DNA of 6,127 nucleotides from Actinomycetales bacterium (GTDB lineage Bacteria > Actinomycetota > Actinomycetes > Actinomycetales > Microbacteriaceae), in assembly GCA_015655255.1 (NCBI GenBank), contig JAATFJ010000028.1:1-6127 (forward strand). Reading direction: 5' to 3'. Position 1 is the first letter of the stretch. Every line of letters begins with the position of its first letter. This document shows, piece after piece, positions 1 through 5,431 of the stretch. The position numbers were made by a program, and so were the translations under genes. The notes beneath the pieces were generated by a model, which searched no databases, was not told the origin of the DNA, and saw only the letters and a list, made by a program, of their open reading frames with translations.

Positions 1-1754
1 CGCTCGCCCCCGCGCTCACCGCGCTCCGGGTGGAGCTGCAGCGCTGCTACCCGGAGCAAATCCTCTCTGACGGAACGATCTCCCTGCTGTGGATGCTGTC
101 ATTCTTCCCGCGGTTCTCGATGCGGCAGGTCGCCATGCTTCATCCGAACCTCTCCGATCCCTGCCTCCGTCAGCTCACGGAGATCCGCGCCTTCGACCGC
201 TCCAAGGCGGTCATCCCGCAGGAATTCGTGTGGGGCGATCAGACCTGGCGGGCCTTCAGCACGTGGAACTCCCTCGGCAACGAGCAGCGGCGTCTTCTCG
301 CCCGTAAGCTCCTCGACGCCGGGGATGCGGCGGGTGCGTTCGAGCAGCTCCTCTTCGCGCATGAGCTGAGCGCGGCGGAGCATGTGCTCCGGCGGAGGTT
401 CTTCACGATCTACGAGGGAATCACCCCGGAAGCCGTCCAGCGCCTCCGCGAGATTCCGGAACGGGAGCTGCGCACGCATCTCTCGCTCCGCGTCCTCGCC
501 ACGCTGCTCAATCCGTACTCGGACGACGCGAGTCGCCAACTCTGCGTCGAGAGCCTGCAGGCATTCGCGCGGCGCAGGCCGGATTCCGCGATCTCCCCCC
601 TCGCCCTCGCCGTCCGCGGCGTGCTCCTCCTCCGCGGAGGCCAGCGTCTGGCGGCCCTCGGGCAGGCCGACGAGGTCGTCCACCAGATCCTTCGTCGCGA
701 TGAAGCCACGGACGGCGATGCCGACGAGCACACCCTCGCCGAGGCGAAGCTCGTCGCCGTGCTCACCCAGCTCGCGAGCGGGAGCTTCCCCGACCGCCGG
801 GTCGTCTTCGCCCATCCCCTCGGCGAGCCCATGCTCGATCGCCGGAGCCTCTCGGTGCAGGACCTCCTGGAGGCCGTGCGGATGACCTCCTCTGGGCGGC
901 CCACGCAGCCATCCACGCCGCAGCAGTTCGGCTATCGCGATCTCGTCTTCGGCGTCAGCCAGGTACGGGATGAGATCGCCGCATGGGAACGCCTGGATCA
1001 TCGGAATGAGACGGGGGAGGAGACGACCGCCGATATCTCCGACGAACAGCTTGTCGAGGATGCACCGCGCTTCGACGCGTTCTACTCCTGGGGTCGCTGG
1101 GTGGGCACGCCTCCTCCGCTGCTCCTGCAGGAGGCCGCGCTGTGCGTGGCGATGCTCATCGTCGGCAACATCTCCGAGGCGGTCGCGCTCTCCCGCAGCG
1201 ACACCCTGCTCGCCCCGCTCGCCCGCGCCCTCGTGGAACTGGTCAAAGGGAACCCTGCCGGGGTGCTCGACGAACTCGACACGATCGGTGCCTCATGGGG
1301 CGCACGCATCACGAGCGCCACGGAGGTCGTCCGTGCGGCGGCGTCCTACCGGCTCGGCAGGAAGGAGGCAGCGGGGCTCTCGCTGAGCATCATCGCGGCT
1401 CTGCCGGACTCGCTCATCGTCGGGGCGGCGACCCTCGTCTCCGAGGAAGACCTCGTCGCACTGTCGAGCGTTGCCGCCTGGTTCGCTCCGCTCGCCCAGC
1501 GCGCACGGATGGTCGGCTTACTCGGCAGCGGCCTGCTCATCCGCGCGGAGAAGGGCGTCAAACGCCTGACGAAACGGGAGCAGGAGATCCTCGCCGGACT
1601 CGCGCAGGGCTTCACCACGAAGCAGATCGCCCAGGAGTACTTCCTCAGCGTCAACACCGTCAAAACACATACGCTCGCGCTCTCCCGCAAACTGGGCGCG
1701 AGCGGACGTGCGGGGATCATCCGGAGAGCGGGGGAACTCGGCCTCCTCAGCTGA
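1..1754 (+). CDS. LuxR-family (MalT/LAL-like) transcriptional regulator, N-terminus cut by window edge
   Basis: DNA-binding transcriptional regulator; the target genes are unknown. The frame is open from base 3 onward, and the GTG at 30 lies inside continuous coding, so the true start is very probably left of the window; 583 residues are visible. The last 62 residues (1566-1751) form a GerE/LuxR helix-turn-helix: it opens with LTKREQEILAGLAQG, followed by TTKQIAQ and the recognition segment LSVNTVKTH, then a closing RKLGASGRAGII helix. The roughly 500 residues before it are rich in Ala, Leu and Arg and look all-helical, like the TPR-like arm of large ATP-dependent LuxR regulators. No Walker A or B motif is visible, so an N-terminal ATPase is inferred from family architecture only. 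The stop TGA (1752-1754) sits 14 bases from the convergent phosphoesterase stop. The HTH assignment is firm; the MalT/LAL subtype is likely but unproven. Confidence 0.88.
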   Translation, partial: LAPALTALRVELQRCYPEQILSDGTISLLWMLSFFPRFSMRQVAMLHPNLSDPCLRQLTEIRAFDRSKAVIPQEFVWGDQTWRAFSTWNSLGNEQRRLLARKLLDAGDAAGAFEQLLFAHELSAAEHVLRRRFFTIYEGITPEAVQRLREIPERELRTHLSLRVLATLLNPYSDDASRQLCVESLQAFARRRPDSAISPLALAVRGVLLLRGGQRLAALGQADEVVHQILRRDEATDGDADEHTLAEAKLVAVLTQLASGSFPDRRVVFAHPLGEPMLDRRSLSVQDLLEAVRMTSSGRPTQPSTPQQFGYRDLVFGVSQVRDEIAAWERLDHRNETGEETTADISDEQLVEDAPRFDAFYSWGRWVGTPPPLLLQEAALCVAMLIVGNISEAVALSRSDTLLAPLARALVELVKGNPAGVLDELDTIGASWGARITSATEVVRAAASYRLGRKEAAGLSLSIIAALPDSLIVGAATLVSEEDLVALSSVAAWFAPLAQRARMVGLLGSGLLIRAEKGVKRLTKREQEILAGLAQGFTTKQIAQEYFLSVNTVKTHTLALSRKLGASGRAGIIRRAGELGLLS

Positions 1755-1778
1755 CGGACCTCGTCGGCTCAGTCCGTC
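1753..1778. terminator. Hairpin spanning both stop codons of a convergent gene pair
   Basis: GACGGAC at 1753-1759 is the exact reverse complement of GTCCGTC at 1772-1778, giving a 7-bp stem around a 12-base loop. The stem and loop take in most of the TGA of the LuxR regulator and the whole reverse-strand TGA of the phosphoesterase. There is no T-tract on either side, so this could be a weak bidirectional terminator or a chance inverted repeat in GC-rich DNA. Confidence 0.33.
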
Positions 1779-2656
1779 GCGGGGCGTCCCGCCGTCGTGA
1801 CGATCTGGGCGGTCAGGGCGGCATCGAGTCGGAAGACCTCGGCGGCCGGATCCTCCCGTTCGATGAAGGGGACGGCACGCACCCCGGTGTCGTGCACCGT
1901 GACGACGACGCCGCCGAAGGCATCGATCGACGACTCCTCGCGGGGATCCTCGAACGCCCGTGAGACGTTCGTCACGCCCGGGGCGACGATTACGGGAACG
2001 CCCCGCACCGTCTCCACGACCGGGAGATGGTAGTGCCCGCTGAGGATGACCCGGACATCGCTGTCGGCGACGGCGTCGAGAAGCGCCGCGGCATCCTCGT
2101 GTGCGAGGGCGAGGGCCTGCAACAGTTCCGTCTGCGCATCGACCGGCGGATGGTGGACGACGACGACCGTTCCGTGCTCGACGGGCGCGCGCAGCTCCTC
2201 GCGGAGGAAGGCGAGCTGCGCCGGATCGAGCGCACCGTAGCCGCGGCCCGGGACCGAGCTGTCCAGTACGATCACGCGCCAGCCCGACTGCTCCGCCACT
2301 GAGACGACGGGTCGCGCGGGATCCTCGCCCGAGGGGAGCCGCCCCGCCCCGCCGGGCTGACCGCCGCCGAGCACGGCACGGAACGCCTCCCGTCGGTCAT
2401 GGTTGCCCATCGCGAAGACCGTGCGTGCGCCGCGCTCAGCCGCCCAGGGCACGAGCACGGACAGCGCCCGCTCGTAGGACGTCTCCGTGCCGTCCTCACT
2501 CACATCGCCGGAGCAGACGACGAGATCGAAGCGCTGTCCGTCGATATGCGCGAGCGTGCGCCGGAGGTGATCCATCGTGTCGACGACGCCGTAATGAAGG
2601 GAATCGTCACCGAAGAGATGCGTGTCGGAGAGATGCAGGATCCGCAGGGATGTCAT
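1769..2656 (-). CDS. Metallophosphoesterase, CpdA/Rv0805-like (class III cyclic nucleotide phosphodiesterase type)
   Basis: A 295-residue calcineurin-fold, two-metal phosphodiesterase, probably cytosolic: no signal peptide is seen and the protein begins directly with strand 1, MTSLRILHLSDTH. The whole metal-site set is present in order: D11-x-H13 (SDTH), D51 (SGDVSEDG), N85-H86-D87 (GNHDRR), H168-H169 (VVHHPP) and H208-x-H210 (GHYH). This order, spacing and length fit class III cAMP phosphodiesterases such as CpdA and mycobacterial Rv0805. The substrate could equally be another phosphodiester or phosphomonoester, so cAMP hydrolysis is only inferred. A Gly/Pro-rich stretch around residues 97-116, between the GNHD motif and the next strand, looks like a flexible loop insertion. 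The ATG start is supported because the conserved first strand follows at once. GGGAGG abuts the ATG, too close for a normal Shine-Dalgarno. It lies 62 bases downstream of the permease gene on the same strand. Confidence 0.9.
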   Translation of the reverse strand: MTSLRILHLSDTHLFGDDSLHYGVVDTMDHLRRTLAHIDGQRFDLVVCSGDVSEDGTETSYERALSVLVPWAAERGARTVFAMGNHDRREAFRAVLGGGQPGGAGRLPSGEDPARPVVSVAEQSGWRVIVLDSSVPGRGYGALDPAQLAFLREELRAPVEHGTVVVVHHPPVDAQTELLQALALAHEDAAALLDAVADSDVRVILSGHYHLPVVETVRGVPVIVAPGVTNVSRAFEDPREESSIDAFGGVVVTVHDTGVRAVPFIEREDPAAEVFRLDAALTAQIVTTAGRPATD

Positions 2657-2662
2657 CCTCCC

Positions 2663-2668
2663 AGTATC
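2663..2668 (-). promoter_or_regulatory. Candidate -10 element for a leaderless phosphoesterase transcript
   Basis: On the reverse strand GATACT lies 6 bases before the ATG at 2656. It matches the actinobacterial -10 pattern TANNNT at the two most conserved positions (A in position 2, T in position 6) but has G in position 1. A transcript starting at the ATG would be leaderless, which would explain the unusable spacing of GGGAGG directly against the start codon. I see no good -35 about 17 bases further upstream. The rest of the 62-base gap (2657-2718) holds nothing else I recognise. Confidence 0.35.
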
Positions 2669-2718
2669 GTCGCGCCGCCCGGAACGCCTCGTAGCACGCT
2701 GCCCCGTTCACCGCTTCT

Positions 2719-3648
2719 TCACCGCGGACAGCCCAGGAGCAGGGTCGCCGCGAAGAGCACGGGGACGCAGCCGATCGTCGTGAGGAAGACGGTGTCGCGG
2801 GAGATGTCCTCGCCGATGTCGTAGCGCTGAGAGTAGTTGAAGACGTTCTGCGCCGTGGGGAGCGCGGCGAGCACGACGACGATGAGTACCTCGTGCGCCG
2901 ACAAGCCGAAGACGAACTGCGCGAGCACCCAGGCGAGCACGGGCATCACGAGGAGCTTGAGCGCCGTCGCGAGCAGCACATCCCGCCGACGCCCTTTGCT
3001 GCCGAGCACGCGCCGGCCGTAGAGGGAGATGCCGTAGCTGATGAGCAGCACGGGAACGCAGGCGTCCGCGAGGAGGATGGTCGGCTGCATGACGATGTCC
3101 GGCACGGGGATCCGGAAGATCGACACAGCGGCACCCAACGCAGAGCCCACGATGATGGGATTGCGCAGGGTCCGGCCGATTGTGCGCCAGATCGAGGTCT
3201 TCGCGCTCGTGGCAGCGTCGAGGATTGTCAGTGAGATCGGGGTGAAGATGAGCAGCTGCATGAGGATGACGGGCGCGGGGTACGCGGCGCTCCCCAGCAG
3301 GTAGAGCGACAGCGGGATGCCGATGTTGTTCGAGTTCACCTGCCCCGCAGACAGCGCCCCGATGACGGTCTCTCCCAGTGGACGCCGCCAGCCGAAGCGA
3401 GCGACGAGCGTATGGATCGCGATGATGATCGCCGCTGCGATCGCCGAGACGGGCAGCAGCGAGGAGAACAGCACGTGCGCATCCGCCTGGGCGAGCACCG
3501 CGAAGAGCAGGAAGGGAGAGAGGACGAAGAAGGTCAACCGTCCCAGGACGAAGCGCGCATGTTCGCCGAGCAGATTGATACGGCCGAGCAGATACCCGAC
3601 GGCGATGGCGAGTCCCACCACGGCGAATCCGGTGAGAGTTTCGAGCAC
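2719..3648 (-). CDS. AEC (auxin efflux carrier) family permease
   Basis: A 309-residue integral membrane transporter of the AEC family, whose bacterial members move small organic anions such as malate or other carboxylates; the substrate cannot be read from sequence. Hydrophobic segments lie near residues 6-22, 36-54, 62-82, 94-120, 125-143, 163-180, 189-209, 225-248, 252-268 and 287-306, fitting the family's usual ten helices in two five-helix halves. Family motifs are visible: NSNNIGIP at 105-112, RNPIIVG at 162-168 and ALPTAQNVF at 262-270. A basic loop, GRRVLGSKGRRRD (211-223), separates helices and should be cytoplasmic. The start is GTG at 3648. An in-frame stop at 3670-3672 rules out a longer protein, and the nearby ATG at 3652 is in another frame. 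No Shine-Dalgarno is seen; a -10-like hexamer lies 6 bases upstream. DUF445 is 80 bases upstream on the same strand. Confidence 0.92.
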   Translation of the reverse strand: MLETLTGFAVVGLAIAVGYLLGRINLLGEHARFVLGRLTFFVLSPFLLFAVLAQADAHVLFSSLLPVSAIAAAIIIAIHTLVARFGWRRPLGETVIGALSAGQVNSNNIGIPLSLYLLGSAAYPAPVILMQLLIFTPISLTILDAATSAKTSIWRTIGRTLRNPIIVGSALGAAVSIFRIPVPDIVMQPTILLADACVPVLLISYGISLYGRRVLGSKGRRRDVLLATALKLLVMPVLAWVLAQFVFGLSAHEVLIVVVLAALPTAQNVFNYSQRYDIGEDISRDTVFLTTIGCVPVLFAATLLLGCPR

Positions 3649-3654
3649 GCATCG

Positions 3655-3660
3655 AGCGTA
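3655..3660 (-). promoter_or_regulatory. Candidate -10 element for a leaderless AEC permease transcript
   Basis: On the reverse strand TACGCT, a full TANNNT match, ends 6 bases before the GTG start at 3648. That is the spacing expected if transcription begins at the start codon. The upstream stretch lacks a purine-rich Shine-Dalgarno, which fits a leaderless mRNA. No convincing -35 hexamer is visible. The element overlaps one copy of a repeated octamer in this gap. Confidence 0.45.
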
Positions 3661-3695
3661 GCGTGCGGCTCAGCCCCGCAGGGGTACGCGTAGCG
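3656..3695. repeat. Direct octamer repeat flanking a small GC hairpin upstream of the permease
   Basis: GCGTAGCG occurs at 3656-3663 and again at 3688-3695 on the plus strand, offset by 32 bases or about three helical turns. Between the copies lies the short inverted repeat CCCC-GCA-GGGG (3674-3684). The copy nearer the permease overlaps its candidate -10. This could be a paired operator, or chance in GC-rich DNA. The remainder of the 80-base gap to DUF445 shows no clear terminator. Confidence 0.3.
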
Positions 3696-3728
3696 CCGTG
3701 ACGGTCCCGCTCCCTTCACCGAGCGCTG

Positions 3729-5018
3729 TCAGACGGGGAGAACGGCATGGGCCACGGCGAAGATCACCAGCCCCGCGAGAGCACCGACGATCGTGCCATT
3801 GAGGCGGATGTACTGCAGATCGCGGCCCACCATGAGCTCGATCTTCTCCGTCGTCTCCGCCGCATCCCAGCGCTCCACCGTGTCGGTGATGAGGGAGGCG
3901 ATGTCGTGCCGGTAGCGATCGACGAGGAACACCGCCGCATCCGAGATCCAGCCGTCCACGCGGGACTGCAGCGACGCATCGGTGAGAAGCCGTGCGCCGA
4001 CCTCTTCGACCGCCTGGCACGCCCGCACCCGCAGCGCGCTCGAAGGATCGGCCAGCGCCCGCAGGAGCCCCGCCTTCGCCGTGTTCCATGCCTCCGCCGC
4101 GAGCGCGCCGACGCGGGGACTGTCGAACAGCGCCGCCTTCGCGCTTTCCAGCTTCGCCCGCGTGGCGGCGTCGTGCTGGAGACTGTCGGCGAGGCGAGCG
4201 AGATAGCCGTCGAGCGCCTTCCGTGCCGGATGCGCGGGGTCGGCCTGCACCGCCTGCACGAAGCGGACCGCTTCGTGATAGACCGTGTCGTCGACGAAAC
4301 GGTGCGCGAGCTTCGGCACCCACGAGGGCAGACGTCGGGAGACGAGCCCCGAGAAGACCTGCTCGTTTGCGGAGAGCCAGGTCGCGATGCTGTCGACGGC
4401 GATGTCCACCGCGCCGTGATGCGCATCCGCGGCGACGATCTTGCCGAGCCATTCACCCGCCGGTGTTCCCCACTCCGGGTCCACGAGATGCTCGCGGGCG
4501 AGATCCGCGATGAGGTCGCGGACATCGTCGTCGCTCAGGGCGCGGAGCACCGCGCTCGCGATCGTCGCCCCCTCCGCGGTGAGGCGTTCCGCAGGCGACG
4601 CCTCACCGGGGGTCGGCGCCGTGAGCCATTCACCCGCCCGCCGCGCGAGCGAGGTGCTCGCGAGCTTCGTGCGCACGACGCTCCCGGAAAGGAAGTTCGT
4701 CTCCACGAACTCGCCCAGAGTGCGCCCGATCTCATCCTTCCTCGTGGGGATGATGGCGGTGTGCGGGATGGGGATGCCTAGCGGATGACGGAAGAGCGCC
4801 GTGACGGCGAACCAATCGGCCAGCGCGCCCACCATCCCGCCCTCCGCCGCCGCCCGGACGTAGGAGAGCCACGGGTAGCGCCCCTGCAGTGAGAAGGCGA
4901 CGACGAAGGCGATCGCCATGACGACGAGCGCTCCCAGCGCGATGGCTTTCATCGTGCGCAGGGCTCGACGACGCTCCTGGTCGGCGGGGGAGAGCAGAGC
5001 GGTGGGGGTCCGGGGCAT
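3729..5018 (-). CDS. DUF445 family membrane protein (YjiN-like)
   Basis: A 429-residue protein of the DUF445 family, which has no established biochemical function. A short hydrophilic N-terminus leads into a membrane helix at about 24-44 (MKAIALGALVVMAIAFVVAF). The family signature follows at 57-110: AAEGGMVGALADWFAVTALFRHPLGIPIPHT, then IIPTRKDEIGRTLGEFVETNFL. The central 280 or so residues are charged and mostly helical. The C-terminus carries the second hallmark, GRDLQYIRLNGTIVGALAG (398-416), running into a final hydrophobic segment (about 409-427). The layout is thus a large soluble helical domain anchored at both ends; which side of the membrane it occupies cannot be told. Length fits full members. 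The ATG start is supported by a GAGGA Shine-Dalgarno 7 bases upstream. It is divergent from the CsoR-like repressor and could be under its control, but nothing in the sequence proves that. Confidence 0.93.
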   Translation of the reverse strand: MPRTPTALLSPADQERRRALRTMKAIALGALVVMAIAFVVAFSLQGRYPWLSYVRAAAEGGMVGALADWFAVTALFRHPLGIPIPHTAIIPTRKDEIGRTLGEFVETNFLSGSVVRTKLASTSLARRAGEWLTAPTPGEASPAERLTAEGATIASAVLRALSDDDVRDLIADLAREHLVDPEWGTPAGEWLGKIVAADAHHGAVDIAVDSIATWLSANEQVFSGLVSRRLPSWVPKLAHRFVDDTVYHEAVRFVQAVQADPAHPARKALDGYLARLADSLQHDAATRAKLESAKAALFDSPRVGALAAEAWNTAKAGLLRALADPSSALRVRACQAVEEVGARLLTDASLQSRVDGWISDAAVFLVDRYRHDIASLITDTVERWDAAETTEKIELMVGRDLQYIRLNGTIVGALAGLVIFAVAHAVLPV

Positions 5019-5025
5019 GTCGTCA

Positions 5026-5030
5026 TCCTC
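5026..5030 (-). promoter_or_regulatory. Shine-Dalgarno of the DUF445 gene
   Basis: On the reverse strand GAGGA stands 7 bases before the ATG at 5018. It is the only well-spaced ribosome binding site in the window and fixes this start. An ATG overlapping it is out of frame. Confidence 0.7.
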
Positions 5031-5047
5031 GCACGTGGCTCGGACAC

Positions 5048-5072
5048 CTCCGCAACGGCGTTAGTCTCGGAG
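5048..5072 (+). promoter_or_regulatory. Candidate leaderless promoter with flanking inverted repeat, repressor gene
   Basis: TAGTCT at 5062-5067 matches the TANNNT -10 pattern and ends 6 bases before the GTG start at 5074, so the mRNA would begin at or next to the start codon. The only purine run (GGAG, 5069-5072) is one base from GTG, too near to act as a Shine-Dalgarno. CTCCG (5048-5052) and CGGAG (5068-5072) form an inverted repeat with a 15-base spacer bracketing the -10, a possible autoregulatory operator. No clear -35 is seen. The 55-base divergent gap (5019-5073) holds nothing else recognisable. Confidence 0.45.
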
Positions 5073-5073
5073 C

Positions 5074-5346
5074 GTGATCGAAGACATCAAGAAGCGTGCT
5101 CTGCACCGTACGAGCATCCTCGAGGGCCAGCTCCGCGGCGTCGCCCGGATGATTGAGAACGAGGAGTACTGCATGGACATCATCACGCAGTCCCGGGCCA
5201 TCCAGCGGTCTCTCGAATCGCTCAACAGGCTGCTGCTGGAGAACCACCTCCGCACCCATGTGACGCATATGTTCGACAACGGCGGCGCGGAGCGCGAACA
5301 GGCGGTCGCCGAACTCCTCAAGGCCTTCGACTTCGACTCCAAATGA
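5074..5346 (+). CDS. CsoR/RcnR/FrmR family (DUF156) metal- or thiol-responsive repressor
   Basis: A 90-residue all-helical DNA-binding repressor; family members bind DNA as tetramers and release it on binding Cu(I), Ni/Co, formaldehyde or persulfide. Helix 1 carries the typical HRTSILEGQLRGVARMIE (11-28), followed by EYCMDIITQSRAIQRSLESLN (31-51) and the histidine-rich segment LLENHLRTHVTHMF (54-67). Counted against family spacing, the sensing positions are Cys33, His58 and His62. His62 replaces the second Cys of CsoR and CstR, and no His lies 32 residues before Cys33 (that position is Met1). The set is therefore closest to RcnR without its N-terminal His; inducer identity is open. GTG at 5074 is the only possible start: TAG at 5062-5064 closes the frame, and the helix-1 motif begins soon after. 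No metal transporter or CopZ-like gene is adjacent. It diverges from DUF445 and converges on the dehydrogenase. Confidence 0.93.
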   Translation: MIEDIKKRALHRTSILEGQLRGVARMIENEEYCMDIITQSRAIQRSLESLNRLLLENHLRTHVTHMFDNGGAEREQAVAELLKAFDFDSK

Positions 5347-5349
5347 CGA

Positions 5350-5378
5350 TGTGCCCCCTCCCGAGGGGAGAGGGCACA
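5350..5378. terminator. Strong hairpin between convergent repressor and dehydrogenase genes
   Basis: The arms 5350-5362 and 5366-5378 pair over 13 positions with one C/A mismatch (5357 with 5371) and a 3-base GAG loop. It begins 3 bases after the repressor stop and lies about 50 bases beyond the dehydrogenase stop. The T-tract is missing on both sides, as often in high-GC actinobacteria. It is placed to serve both genes, though it is much closer to the repressor. Confidence 0.75.
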
Positions 5379-5383
5379 CGGTA

Positions 5384-5431
5384 TTCCCGCGGAACGGTGC
5401 CGATCGGCTCTTGTGGAACGGTATCGATCAG
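5384..5431. repeat. Diverged 24-bp tandem duplication at the dehydrogenase 3' end
   Basis: Copy A (5384-5407) and copy B (5408-5431) agree at 17 of 24 positions, including an unbroken GGAACGGT core (5391-5398 and 5415-5422). All seven differences are transitions: 5384, 5387, 5388, 5390, 5399, 5400 and 5406 against their partners. Copy B holds the reverse-strand stop codon of the dehydrogenase; the matching triplet in copy A reads CGA. The 81-base convergent gap consists mainly of this repeat and the hairpin before it. Confidence 0.55.

Noticed and set aside
99..1001. 300-codon reverse-strand open frame opposite the LuxR regulator
   Set aside because: It lies antisense to a protein with a clear HTH ending, has Arg/Gly/Glu-rich composition without any domain, and is typical of shadow frames in 70% GC DNA.
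2708..3652. 314-codon reverse-strand frame starting at an ATG 4 bases upstream of the permease start
   Set aside because: Its product is Arg/His/Pro-rich and has no transmembrane or domain pattern, while the overlapping frame gives a full AEC permease with family motifs.
3669..3728. Terminator between DUF445 and the AEC permease
   Set aside because: Only short 4-5 bp pairings with large interruptions can be drawn and there is no T-tract, so no terminator is called.
3670..4452. 260-codon reverse-strand frame inside DUF445
   Set aside because: It is out of frame with the DUF445 signature motifs and of low-complexity Arg/Gly composition; a shadow.
5023..5379. 118-codon reverse-strand frame opposite the CsoR-like repressor
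   Set aside because: It fully overlaps a recognisable DUF156 protein and shows no motif of its own.
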